A stretch of DNA of 11,441 nt from RGIG3040 sp964410675 (GTDB lineage: Bacteria; Bacillota; Clostridia; Lachnospirales; Lachnospiraceae). Of this stretch, positions 1 to 6,673 are shown in pieces. Below the pieces are notes generated by a model that saw nothing but the letters and a program-made list of their open reading frames with translations, was not told the origin of the DNA and searched no databases. Each line of letters opens with the position of its first letter. The first letter of the stretch is position 1. The position numbers were made by a program, and so were the translations under genes. The DNA is taken from contig CAYPIB010000087.1 in NCBI GenBank assembly GCA_964410675.1, positions 1 to 11,441 on the forward strand. The letters are read 5' to 3'.

Positions 1-54
1 AATTACGATAATAAGTTCTACTAATGAGAAACCTTTGTTATTTGTCTTTGTCAT
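1..54 (-). CDS. Second type IV prepilin, 5' fragment (runs off left edge)
   Basis: Only the first 18 codons are present: MTKTNNKGFSLVELIIVI. This is a textbook class III signal: a short charged leader, a Gly-Phe cleavage site for the prepilin peptidase, the conserved Glu at mature position 5, and the start of the hydrophobic N-terminal helix. The ATG is at 52-54 and AAGGAG (63-68) lies 8 bases upstream, so start and reading frame are well supported. It follows the complete prepilin gene by 78 bases with no clear terminator between, so it is probably the next cistron of the pilB-pilC-pilin operon. Major and minor pilins cannot be told apart from the signal alone, and the rest of the protein is outside the window. 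Confidence 0.85.
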   Translation of the reverse strand, partial: MTKTNNKGFSLVELIIVI

Positions 55-132
55 AATAAATTCTCCTTTTCCTTTTTGAGTTAATTTATCTTAAACATCC
101 TTACCCCTACATCTAGGATGCTTAATTCATTT

Positions 133-552
133 TTACTGCCATGAACTGGTGACATCAAATACACCATTGGTTTGAGTTAATTTTACAACATATGTTTTAT
201 TAGCATATGTCTTGGATTGCACCTGCAAGTTCGCCCATCCATTTAAATATTCATCCAGAGCATCTGATAACGCTTGGTCTGCCGGCACAATGACCACGCC
301 CTGACCGCTCATCTCAACATTTGTATTAGATGAAATTTTACTGAAATAATCTTCATCAGCAACTATTACATGTACCGCAGTAAGCAACGAGTCTGCTTGA
401 TCATCATCCCTGGTTGCCCGGGACTTTTCAACATATTTAATGTACTGCGGTGCCAGAACGCCTATCAAAACAGCCATAATGGCCACTACAATGATTAATT
501 CTACCAACGAAAATCCTTTATTGTTTTTTTTCCATCCAGCAATCATCAGCAA
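133..552 (-). CDS. Type IV prepilin (PilA-like/pseudopilin-like)
   Basis: A 139-residue protein with a prepilin signal: leader MLMIAGWKKNNKG, predicted cleavage between Gly13 and Phe14, Glu at mature position 5 and a hydrophobic helix of about 20 residues (FSLVELIIVVAIMAVLIGVL). The helix anchors the subunit in the membrane and later packs in the pilus core. The roughly 100-residue C-terminal head has no recognised motif and no cysteine, so no disulfide-bonded loop. The start is TTG at 550-552, because GAGAAGG sits 7 bases upstream; an in-frame ATG at 544-546 is the alternative. It lies 30 bases after pilC and is presumably co-transcribed. Whether it is the major pilin or a minor one is not decidable here. 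Confidence 0.88.
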   Translation of the reverse strand: MLMIAGWKKNNKGFSLVELIIVVAIMAVLIGVLAPQYIKYVEKSRATRDDDQADSLLTAVHVIVADEDYFSKISSNTNVEMSGQGVVIVPADQALSDALDEYLNGWANLQVQSKTYANKTYVVKLTQTNGVFDVTSSWQ

Positions 553-556
553 TCAT
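537..556 (-). repeat. 10-bp tandem duplication at the prepilin start
   Basis: The 10-mer CAGCAATCAT (plus strand) occurs twice in direct succession, at 537-546 and 547-556. On the coding strand it repeats ATGATTGCTG across the translation start, creating out-of-frame ATGs at 554-556 and 557-559 close to the Shine-Dalgarno sequence. The in-frame ATG at 544-546 is left about 12 bases from it. Confidence 0.85.
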
Positions 557-582
557 CATCCTTCTCTAATTATGTAGTAATT

Positions 583-1803
583 TTACAGATTATCCATTCC
601 TTCATACATTGCCGCCATCGGTGCCATAACCGCACCAATAATTACTCCGCAGACAGCTGCCATTACAATAATCATTAAAGGCTCTAACGCCGCCATAAGT
701 GACTGTGTCGCTACTTCCACCTCTTCTTCATAATAATTTGCCAAGGTGTCAAGCATTTCTTCTATATTACCGGTTTCTTCACCAATACGGGTCATATGAT
801 ACACCATTGGCGGAAACAACCCGCAGCGTTCAAGCGGCTGGGATAACGGAACACCCTGCATAACGTCATTTCTGGCATTCATTAATGCCTCTTTATAAAA
901 CAAGTTAGAAATGGTGCCTGCGGTAATTTCTACTGCCTCCGGCATTGGGATACCCGCCGCCAACATCGTAGATAAGGTTCTGGCAAATTTCGCCGCACTT
1001 GATTTTGTTGTTAAATCAGCAAACAGCGGGATTTTCATGGCTGCCTTGGCAAAAATTGCTTCACCGAGAGGCTGCTTTTTAAACCAAATAACAAAGCCGA
1101 CAATTGCAATTAAAACACCAACTACAATGTACCAGCGCGCCTGCATAAATTCGCTGGCCGCAACGACTGCCAATGTAATCTTTGGCATCTCAATATCCAT
1201 ATCTGCAAACATTCCCATAAAGTTTGGAACAACAAACGTCAGCATAACAATTACAACTACAACGGCTACAACGGCTACAACGGCCGGATAGATCATTGCT
1301 TTTTTGACAAGTCCCTGGAGCTTTGCCGACTTCTCAAACTGCTCTGCCATACGCTCAAATGCAATATCCAAACTACCCGAGGATTCACCGGCTGTTACCA
1401 TATGTATTAACAACGTTGGAAACACTTTTGGTGAACGGCTCATCGATACTGCTAAAGAATCACCTTTTTGCACACCTAAAAATGTATCCTGTGCGCCTGC
1501 TTTTAATGTTGGGTTCTCTGTCTGTTCCGCCAGCATTCGAAGCGCCTCCATAATGGTTACACCGGCTCTGTGCATACTAACAAACTGCCGGCAGAAAATA
1601 CTCAAATCTCTTGGTGTTACTTTTTTAGCAAATAAACCGCCAAGCTCAATATCTTTATTCATCATCGACTGTTCTTCTACAGCCGTAGGCATAAGTCCAT
1701 TGTTTTTAATGAGCTGCGTTGCCTTTTCTACGCTTTCCGCATCGACGGAAGCTTTTACCTGCTTACCAGCCTTATCATACGCTACATAAGAATATGTTGC
1801 CAC
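583..1803 (-). CDS. pilC: Type IV pilus inner-membrane platform protein PilC
   Basis: 406 residues, normal for the GspF/PilC family. PilC is the polytopic membrane platform under the pilus, which couples the cytoplasmic ATPases PilB and PilT to pilin insertion and removal. The protein opens with the typical YSYVAYDKAGK strand-turn motif (residues 4-14). It then has two GspF repeats, around residues 65-190 and 270-395, each with the G(V/I)x(M/L)xEA helix (81-87 and 284-290) and the GExxG-type motif (139-143 and 341-345). Hydrophobic segments lie near 170-195, 222-241 and 373-397. The start is GTG at 1801-1803, with GGAGG at 1812-1816 eight bases upstream. It follows pilB by 45 bases and precedes the prepilin gene by 30, consistent with one operon. 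Confidence 0.95.
   Translation of the reverse strand: MATYSYVAYDKAGKQVKASVDAESVEKATQLIKNNGLMPTAVEEQSMMNKDIELGGLFAKKVTPRDLSIFCRQFVSMHRAGVTIMEALRMLAEQTENPTLKAGAQDTFLGVQKGDSLAVSMSRSPKVFPTLLIHMVTAGESSGSLDIAFERMAEQFEKSAKLQGLVKKAMIYPAVVAVVAVVVVIVMLTFVVPNFMGMFADMDIEMPKITLAVVAASEFMQARWYIVVGVLIAIVGFVIWFKKQPLGEAIFAKAAMKIPLFADLTTKSSAAKFARTLSTMLAAGIPMPEAVEITAGTISNLFYKEALMNARNDVMQGVPLSQPLERCGLFPPMVYHMTRIGEETGNIEEMLDTLANYYEEEVEVATQSLMAALEPLMIIVMAAVCGVIIGAVMAPMAAMYEGMDNL
1258..1284 (-). repeat. Triplicated 9-bp repeat inside pilC
   Basis: TACAACGGC occurs three times head to tail (1258-1266, 1267-1275, 1276-1284), with a partial extra copy just left at 1252-1257. On the coding strand it encodes (Ala-Val-Val)3 in the first transmembrane segment of PilC. 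The period is a multiple of three, so a change in copy number would keep the frame. Confidence 0.85.
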
Positions 1804-1848
1804 TTATTCTCCCTCCACTTTCTATTATTTCTATGTGTTACACAATAT

Positions 1849-3549
1849 TTATAACTCAAAAGAAACCTTTATCATTTCTTCTATAGATGTAATTCCCTGA
1901 AGCACATAATCCGTTGCACTCATACGTAGTGTATGCATCCCGCTTATTAAGGCTGCCTGCTTAATCTGTTCTGCATCGCCTTCTTCTGCAATAATCTTTT
2001 TAACCTCTGGTCCGATCTCCATAATCTCGTAAACACCAATACGTCCCCGATACCCGGCATTATCACAGGAAGCGCATCCGACCGGCTCAAAAATGGTAAC
2101 CTCGTGCCCTTCTAACATAAGAAGTTCCAGTTCCTCCTGATTTGCTGGTCTTGGACGTTTACACCTTGGACACAGCCTTCTGACAAGACGCTGTGCAATA
2201 ATGCCTACTGTTGAATCCGCAATCATATATGGCGGAATTCCCATATCTGCAAGACGGGTAACAGTAGATGCCGCCGAGTTTGTATGCAGAGTACTGACTA
2301 CTAAGTGACCTGTGATGGAAGCCTGTACTGCAATCTGAGCAGTCTCACCATCTCGAATCTCTCCAATCATAATAATATCGGGGTCCTGACGCAAAATAGA
2401 ACGTAACGCACTTGCAAATGTAAGCCCTGCTTTCACATTTGTCTGTACCTGATTAATACCTGTAACATTTGCCTCGACCGGATCTTCTACCGTTATAATG
2501 TTAACATTTTCTGTATTGAGTTCGCTTAATGCTGTATATAGCGTGGTAGATTTACCACTACCTGTCGGACCTGTTACTAGAATGATCCCATGTGGGTTTT
2601 TCAAAATATGGTCAAACAATTCAAGCTCATGGGGCGGAAAACCTAATTCAGATTTGTCTTTTGTTAATGCATTCTTATTCGTAATACGCATTACGACCTT
2701 TTCACCAAAAACTGTCGGCAGAATAGACACACGAATGTCATACTCTCTGTGATCCACAAATGTCGTAATACGACCATCCTGCGGTTTCCTCTTTTCGGAA
2801 ATGTCCATTCCTCCAGTAATTTTAAGTCTTGCCACAATCGCCGGCAAAAGTTTGATATTATATGTAATCCTCTCATAAAGTGTACCGTCAATACGATAAC
2901 GGACACGAACTTTTTTCTCTAATGCTTCAATATGTATATCAGACGCTCTTTGACGCACAGCCTGCTCTATCATACCATTCACGAGCTGCACAATCGGTGA
3001 ATTGTTTACGTCCTCATTCATCATTCGTTCCATTTCATCATCCTGGAACAAATCACCGCGCTCCTGCTCATAATCACTCGCAGCTTTTAATGCTTCCGCA
3101 TTACCATAATACTTATCAATGGCCAGCATAATCTCACGCGGCGTCGCAACCATCGGTTCTATCATACGGCTTGACATCATTGATAAATCATCAATGGCCA
3201 GCATATCCATCGGGTCTGACATCGCTACACGAATCATGTTAATATTCGTGGGACTATACTCGATTGGCATTACCATATATTTTTTAAGAATATCTACATC
3301 AAAAATTGATAATATATCATCTGTGATTCGGGTATCTGAAAATTCTGCTCTGTCTATGTTCAACTGACGGCATAACACATCCGCTAACTTTTCATCTGAC
3401 ACAAAGCCTTCATCTACTAAAATTTCACCTAATCTTTTCTTTTTTTCTTTCTGAAGCAAAAGTGCCTTGTCAAGCGATTCCTGCGTAAGGATACCTTCAT
3501 CTAATAAAATATCTCCAATGCGCACCCTTCTTCTTACCGAAAATCCCAT
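1849..3549 (-). CDS. pilB: Type IV pilus assembly ATPase PilB (GspE family) with MshEN domain
   Basis: 566 residues from the chosen ATG. PilB is the hexameric cytoplasmic ATPase that powers pilus extension. The N-terminus (about residues 10-62) has two tandem 24-residue RxGxxLLxxG...Q motifs separated by exactly five residues, the MshEN signature for binding cyclic di-GMP. The ATPase core has Walker A GPTGSGKST (327-335), an Asp box VEDPVE (354-359), Walker B IIMIGEIRD (392-400) and a His box HLVVSTLHT (415-423). A CxxC pair of motifs (Cys460/463 and Cys492/495) fits the zinc site of extension ATPases and is absent from PilT. ATG at 3547-3549 is preferred because GAGGG (3557-3561) is 7 bases upstream; the frame is also open to a TTG at 3565-3567. 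It is the first gene of the pilB-pilC-pilin unit, with its own promoter. Confidence 0.96.
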   Translation of the reverse strand: MGFSVRRRVRIGDILLDEGILTQESLDKALLLQKEKKKRLGEILVDEGFVSDEKLADVLCRQLNIDRAEFSDTRITDDILSIFDVDILKKYMVMPIEYSPTNINMIRVAMSDPMDMLAIDDLSMMSSRMIEPMVATPREIMLAIDKYYGNAEALKAASDYEQERGDLFQDDEMERMMNEDVNNSPIVQLVNGMIEQAVRQRASDIHIEALEKKVRVRYRIDGTLYERITYNIKLLPAIVARLKITGGMDISEKRKPQDGRITTFVDHREYDIRVSILPTVFGEKVVMRITNKNALTKDKSELGFPPHELELFDHILKNPHGIILVTGPTGSGKSTTLYTALSELNTENVNIITVEDPVEANVTGINQVQTNVKAGLTFASALRSILRQDPDIIMIGEIRDGETAQIAVQASITGHLVVSTLHTNSAASTVTRLADMGIPPYMIADSTVGIIAQRLVRRLCPRCKRPRPANQEELELLMLEGHEVTIFEPVGCASCDNAGYRGRIGVYEIMEIGPEVKKIIAEEGDAEQIKQAALISGMHTLRMSATDYVLQGITSIEEMIKVSFEL

Positions 3550-3556
3550 AAACGTT

Positions 3557-3561
3557 CCCTC
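3557..3561 (-). promoter_or_regulatory. Ribosome binding site deciding the pilB start
   Basis: GAGGG on the minus strand is 7 bases before ATG 3547-3549. It lies between the upstream TTG and the ATG, so it favours the ATG as the pilB start. Confidence 0.7.
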
Positions 3562-3567
3562 ACACAA

Positions 3568-3597
3568 ATTTGCGGCTCAATCCGAACCGCCGCAAAT
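3568..3597 (-). promoter_or_regulatory. Hairpin in the pilB 5' leader
   Basis: A perfect 9-bp inverted repeat, ATTTGCGGC (3568-3576) and GCCGCAAAT (3589-3597), with a 12-base loop. It lies inside the predicted short pilB leader, and its 3' arm ends 6 bases before the pilB ribosome binding site. No U-tract follows on the minus strand, so it is not a standard terminator. A competing smaller hairpin (GGTTC pairing with GAGCC, including one G-U pair) can form within it. I do not recognise a known riboswitch here; a role in translation or mRNA stability is inferred. Confidence 0.6.
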
Positions 3598-3613
3598 ACT
3601 TTTTATGTAACCC

Positions 3614-3642
3614 ATTTTATCATCTTAAATTACCTATGTCAA
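3614..3642 (-). promoter_or_regulatory. SigA-type promoter of the pilB operon
   Basis: On the minus strand there is a perfect -35 TTGACA (3637-3642), a 17-base spacer and -10 TAAAAT (3614-3619). The TGA just before the -10 gives an extended -10 (TGn). Transcription should start near 3607, about 58 bases ahead of the pilB ATG. The spacing and match are near ideal, so this is a strong housekeeping promoter candidate, separating pilB expression from comM-dprA upstream. Confidence 0.8.
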
Positions 3643-3722
3643 TTTTTAGAAACATTTTATTGTTATCCTAATTAAACAAAAATTTTTCAAAATCTTAGAC
3701 AATTTAACTAATTGTAGTAAAT

Positions 3723-4874
3723 TCATTCATAATTTTTAACATAATACCCGCCCAGACATACTATTTTCCCACTTTTTTCTAATAATAGCAATTGTTCCCT
3801 AACATATTCCAGTGTAATTGACTGTTTACTCTCATCAGTTTTTCTTTCTTTTTCTTTCACTTTATTTAAATCATTGTAAATATTCTGTATTGTTTTAGCT
3901 TCAAAATCAAGTATTTCTAAAATTATTGCATTTTCTTCCGTTTGTTCATTCTGTACATATTTTTCTTTGTTTATATTACAAGTTTCTCCTTTTACCCCCT
4001 GTAAAAGCTCTTCCAACTTAAGTACCATTGCCGCCCCATCACTAATAAGCCTGTTACAACCAACACTTAATGGGTCTGTTACTCTTCCAGGCACCGCAAA
4101 TACATCTCTTCCTTGTTCAAGAGCCATATCAACAGTAATAAAGGTGCCGCTTTTTTCTCTTGCCTCCACAACGATAACCGCATCGGCAAGTCCGCTTATA
4201 ATTCGATTTCTCATCGGGAAGTGAGCAGAAAGCGGCTGAATCCCCGGTGGAAATTCAGAAATAATGCCTCCTTGTTCTAACAGCTTGTCATAAATTCTTT
4301 GATTTTCCTTCGGATAACATACATCAACGCCGCTGCCGAGAACTCCAAATACCAGTCCCCCTGCCAAAAGAGCCGACTGCATACCAATTCCATCAATCCC
4401 TCTGGCAAGTCCACTAATTACTTGTATGCCGCTGCCCCCTAGTTTTATGCCTATTTTTTCTGCAATATATTTTCCATAAGCGGAACATTCTCTGGCACCA
4501 ATCACTGCTACTGTCTTCTTTTCTTTACCTGGGAGCCTTCCCAAACTATAAAGAGCAAATGGCTTATCCGGAATTTCATCTAATTTAGAGGGATAATCCG
4601 GATGGAAGCAAGGATAAAAAGCAATTTTCTTTTCAATCATCTCCTCATAGTCTTTCATCATTTTATCTGCATCTCTACTGCTGATTATACTCTCAATATG
4701 TTTCCCGGTGATTCTATTTTTACCAATAAGCAGTTTTTCTAATTGTGATTTTTTCATATGATACAATTCTTCCGGCATAAATCCCATCTGCATTATGCCT
4801 TGTAATTTACGGTTTCCGATGCCGTTTATTCTATGCAGCCAGTAAGCATATGGCAGCTGACTTTTCCAATCCAA
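3723..4874 (-). CDS. dprA: DNA-processing protein DprA (Smf)
   Basis: About 383 residues. DprA binds single-stranded DNA entering during natural transformation and loads RecA on it. The central Rossmann-like domain shows GARECSAYG (residues 126-134), SGLARGID (154-161), GSGVD (180-184), SEFPPG (206-211), FPMRNRIISGLAD (219-231), SGT (242-244) and VPGR (261-264). An N-terminal helical region comes before, and a C-terminal winged-helix-like segment (about 312-383) follows a charged linker. I chose TTG at 4872-4874, because a perfect AGGAGG (4885-4890) lies 10 bases upstream; an in-frame ATG at 4896-4898 (8 residues longer) has no good ribosome binding site. It directly follows comM and is almost certainly co-transcribed. 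No terminator is evident after its stop. Confidence 0.95.
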   Translation of the reverse strand: MDWKSQLPYAYWLHRINGIGNRKLQGIMQMGFMPEELYHMKKSQLEKLLIGKNRITGKHIESIISSRDADKMMKDYEEMIEKKIAFYPCFHPDYPSKLDEIPDKPFALYSLGRLPGKEKKTVAVIGARECSAYGKYIAEKIGIKLGGSGIQVISGLARGIDGIGMQSALLAGGLVFGVLGSGVDVCYPKENQRIYDKLLEQGGIISEFPPGIQPLSAHFPMRNRIISGLADAVIVVEAREKSGTFITVDMALEQGRDVFAVPGRVTDPLSVGCNRLISDGAAMVLKLEELLQGVKGETCNINKEKYVQNEQTEENAIILEILDFEAKTIQNIYNDLNKVKEKERKTDESKQSITLEYVREQLLLLEKSGKIVCLGGYYVKNYE

Positions 4875-4884
4875 ATTTACCACT

Positions 4885-4890
4885 CCTCCT
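4885..4890 (-). promoter_or_regulatory. Consensus ribosome binding site inside the dprA 5' end
   Basis: A perfect AGGAGG on the minus strand lies downstream of the first in-frame ATG (4896-4898) and 10 bases before TTG 4872-4874. It points to the TTG as the real dprA start. Confidence 0.6.
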
Positions 4891-4901
4891 ATATTCATTT
4901 T

Positions 4902-6488
4902 TTATTTTAATAATTCCTTTGCTTCTGTATATCCGACTGCTTCTGCCACATGCCCTACTTTCACCGCAGCACTTTCCTCAATATCGGCAATGGTACGGGC
5001 AATCCGAAACACACTGTGGTATGCTCGTACACTCATTTTTCTTCGTTGAAAAATATCAAAAAGAAACTCCGTTGATTCCTCATCTAATGCACAAATTTCC
5101 TCTAACCTTTTACCACGAATCCTGCCATTATATTTTTCACGTTCTTCCTTATATCTCATTTTTTGAATTTTTCTTACCGCCAGAACACGCCTTCTCATTT
5201 CCTCCCCTTCTTCAATCGAAGCAGAAGTTTTTTTACTTTTAGCTTTGACAATATCTTTGATTTGAACTTCCTCAACATGCACACATAAATCAATTCGGTC
5301 TAAAAGCGGACCCGATATATGTTTTAAATATCTTTGTATTTCAAATGTGCTGCACTTACATTTTTGCATATTGGGAAAATAGCCGCATGGACACGGGTTT
5401 AAAGCTGCTAGAAGAATAAAGTCAGCCGGATACACAAACGTACCGGTGCTTCTCGCAATCTGAATGCTTCCCTCCTCCAAAGGCTGCCGCATAACATCCA
5501 GCACATTTCTTTTAAACTCCGGTAATTCGTCTAAGAACAATACCCCCTTATGTGCTAAGCTTACAATTCCCGGCTTAGGTATACGGCCGCCTCCGGCTAA
5601 TGCCCCTGCTGAAATTGTATGATGCGGTGTTAAAAATGGCGGTCTGTCAATTAATTGTTTATTTTTAAAAAGACCGGATACGCTGTAAATTTTAGATACC
5701 TCCATACTTTCCTTTTCTGTGAGCCTTGGCAAAATACTGTTTATCCTCTTAGCAAGCATTGTTTTCCCCGCCCCCGGCGGACCAATAAGCAAGAGATTAT
5801 GAAATCCTGCCGCGGCAATGAGGGCCGCACGTTTTGCATACTCCTGCCCGCATATTTCTTCGAATTCGCCAAGCTCCTCTTCCTTTTTACTAATAATTCT
5901 TAAGCTGTCTTTCTTTGACTTCTCATAAATCCGCTTTCTTTTTATTTTATTCCATTCTTGTTTTGCTTCTGCTATATTCTTTGCTTTAAATAATTGAATA
6001 ACCTCCTCTAAATGATAGCTTGGATAAATATGTATTCCTTTCACAAGCTCTGCTTCTTCCTTATTCTCAACCGGAATAATACACGCCTCCAGACCTTCCT
6101 CCTTTGCCCTTAAAATAATCGGCAGTATACCATTAACCCCTTTTATTTCACCGTTTAATCCAAGCTCCCCGACGAGCAGGGCCTGCTTCTGCCAAAAAGC
6201 GGTAACTTTTCCGGAGGCTGCTAATACACCGCAGGCAATCGGAAGATCAAAGGCACTTCCGGCCTTCTTAATATTGGCCGGAGATAAATTTACTGTAACT
6301 CTCTTAACCGGCAATCTGTTATTACAGTTATGCAGGGCTACCCTTACCCGCTCTCTTGCCTCTTTTACTTCTGAGCTTAAAAAACCTACCATATCCATGC
6401 ATGGCAGACCCTCAGAAATATCAACCTCCACGAAAACCAAATAGCTCTCTATTCCGTAGACAGCACCAGAAATTATTTTACTATACAT
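4902..6488 (-). CDS. comM: YifB/ComM family AAA+ ATPase (Mg chelatase-like)
   Basis: 528 residues, usual for the family. Characterised ComM proteins are hexameric branch-migration helicases that extend the pairing of transforming DNA with the chromosome; in Firmicutes the same role is inferred. Residues 1 to about 170 form the N-terminal Lon-C-like domain (YGIESYLVFVEVDISEGLP, NLSPANIKKAGSAFDLP). The AAA+ core has Walker A GPPGAGKT (236-243), Walker B GVLFLDE (315-321) and the family motif NPCPCGY (364-370), with a second Cys pair at 377/379 suggesting metal binding. The C-terminal helical domain contains SVRAYHSVFRIARTIAD (486-502). The ATG at 6486-6488 is fixed by AAAGGAGG (6495-6502), 6 bases away. 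Its stop is 3 bases from the first dprA ATG, so comM and dprA form one unit. Confidence 0.94.
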   Translation of the reverse strand: MYSKIISGAVYGIESYLVFVEVDISEGLPCMDMVGFLSSEVKEARERVRVALHNCNNRLPVKRVTVNLSPANIKKAGSAFDLPIACGVLAASGKVTAFWQKQALLVGELGLNGEIKGVNGILPIILRAKEEGLEACIIPVENKEEAELVKGIHIYPSYHLEEVIQLFKAKNIAEAKQEWNKIKRKRIYEKSKKDSLRIISKKEEELGEFEEICGQEYAKRAALIAAAGFHNLLLIGPPGAGKTMLAKRINSILPRLTEKESMEVSKIYSVSGLFKNKQLIDRPPFLTPHHTISAGALAGGGRIPKPGIVSLAHKGVLFLDELPEFKRNVLDVMRQPLEEGSIQIARSTGTFVYPADFILLAALNPCPCGYFPNMQKCKCSTFEIQRYLKHISGPLLDRIDLCVHVEEVQIKDIVKAKSKKTSASIEEGEEMRRRVLAVRKIQKMRYKEEREKYNGRIRGKRLEEICALDEESTEFLFDIFQRRKMSVRAYHSVFRIARTIADIEESAAVKVGHVAEAVGYTEAKELLK

Positions 6489-6587
6489 TTAGTTCCTCCT
6501 TTGTATATTAAATTTTTGTACTAAAATAAAGCATCCTGTTAGACATATGTGCAATTTATAACTCACCTAATTATATTGGGGAAATTT

Positions 6588-6608
6588 ATCAATAGAGAAT
6601 CTATTGAT
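6588..6608 (-). repeat. Perfect 9-bp hairpin between pilT and comM
   Basis: ATCAATAGA (6588-6596) and TCTATTGAT (6600-6608) are perfect inverted copies with a 3-base loop. No T-tract follows on either strand, so it is not a classic intrinsic terminator. It is the second of two hairpins read after pilT. Confidence 0.65.
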
Positions 6609-6617
6609 GTAAGCAGA

Positions 6618-6655
6618 ATCGGATGTCTGTGCCAGAAAGCACAGACATGTCCGAT
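6618..6655 (-). repeat. Long hairpin downstream of pilT
   Basis: Arms 6618-6632 and 6639-6655 pair over 15 bp with a 2-base bulge and a 6-base loop. The inner stem is TGTCTGTGC/GCACAGACA and the outer stem ATCGGA/TCCGAT. It begins 18 bases after the pilT stop, where a terminator is expected, but lacks a following T-tract. It may be a 3'-end stabilising or processing structure, or an atypical terminator. A 7-bp direct repeat, ATGTAAG, lies on both sides (6607-6613 and 6659-6665). Confidence 0.65.
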
Positions 6656-6673
6656 ATTATGTAAGTTTAAATA

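Noticed and set aside
55..132. A terminator between the two prepilin genes
   Set aside because: Only a weak 5-bp CATCC/GGATG pairing is present, without a T-tract.
911..1789. Plus-strand frames of 126 and 161 codons opposite pilC
   Set aside because: These are antisense shadows of a strongly supported gene; the composition mirrors the Ala/Val-rich PilC codons.
3550..3722. A c-di-GMP riboswitch in the pilB leader
   Set aside because: The predicted leader is too short and I see none of the conserved class I or II core; only a simple hairpin is supported.
4850..5242. A plus-strand frame of 130 codons with hydrophobic stretches, opposite comM/dprA
   Set aside because: It lies entirely opposite well-conserved coding sequence and its hydrophobicity is the complement of Lys/Glu-rich codons. 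It has no recognised motif.
6489..6587. TATAAT near 6568-6573 as a comM promoter
   Set aside because: No acceptable -35 lies at 16-18 bases; the nearest TTGATA is only 11 bases away.
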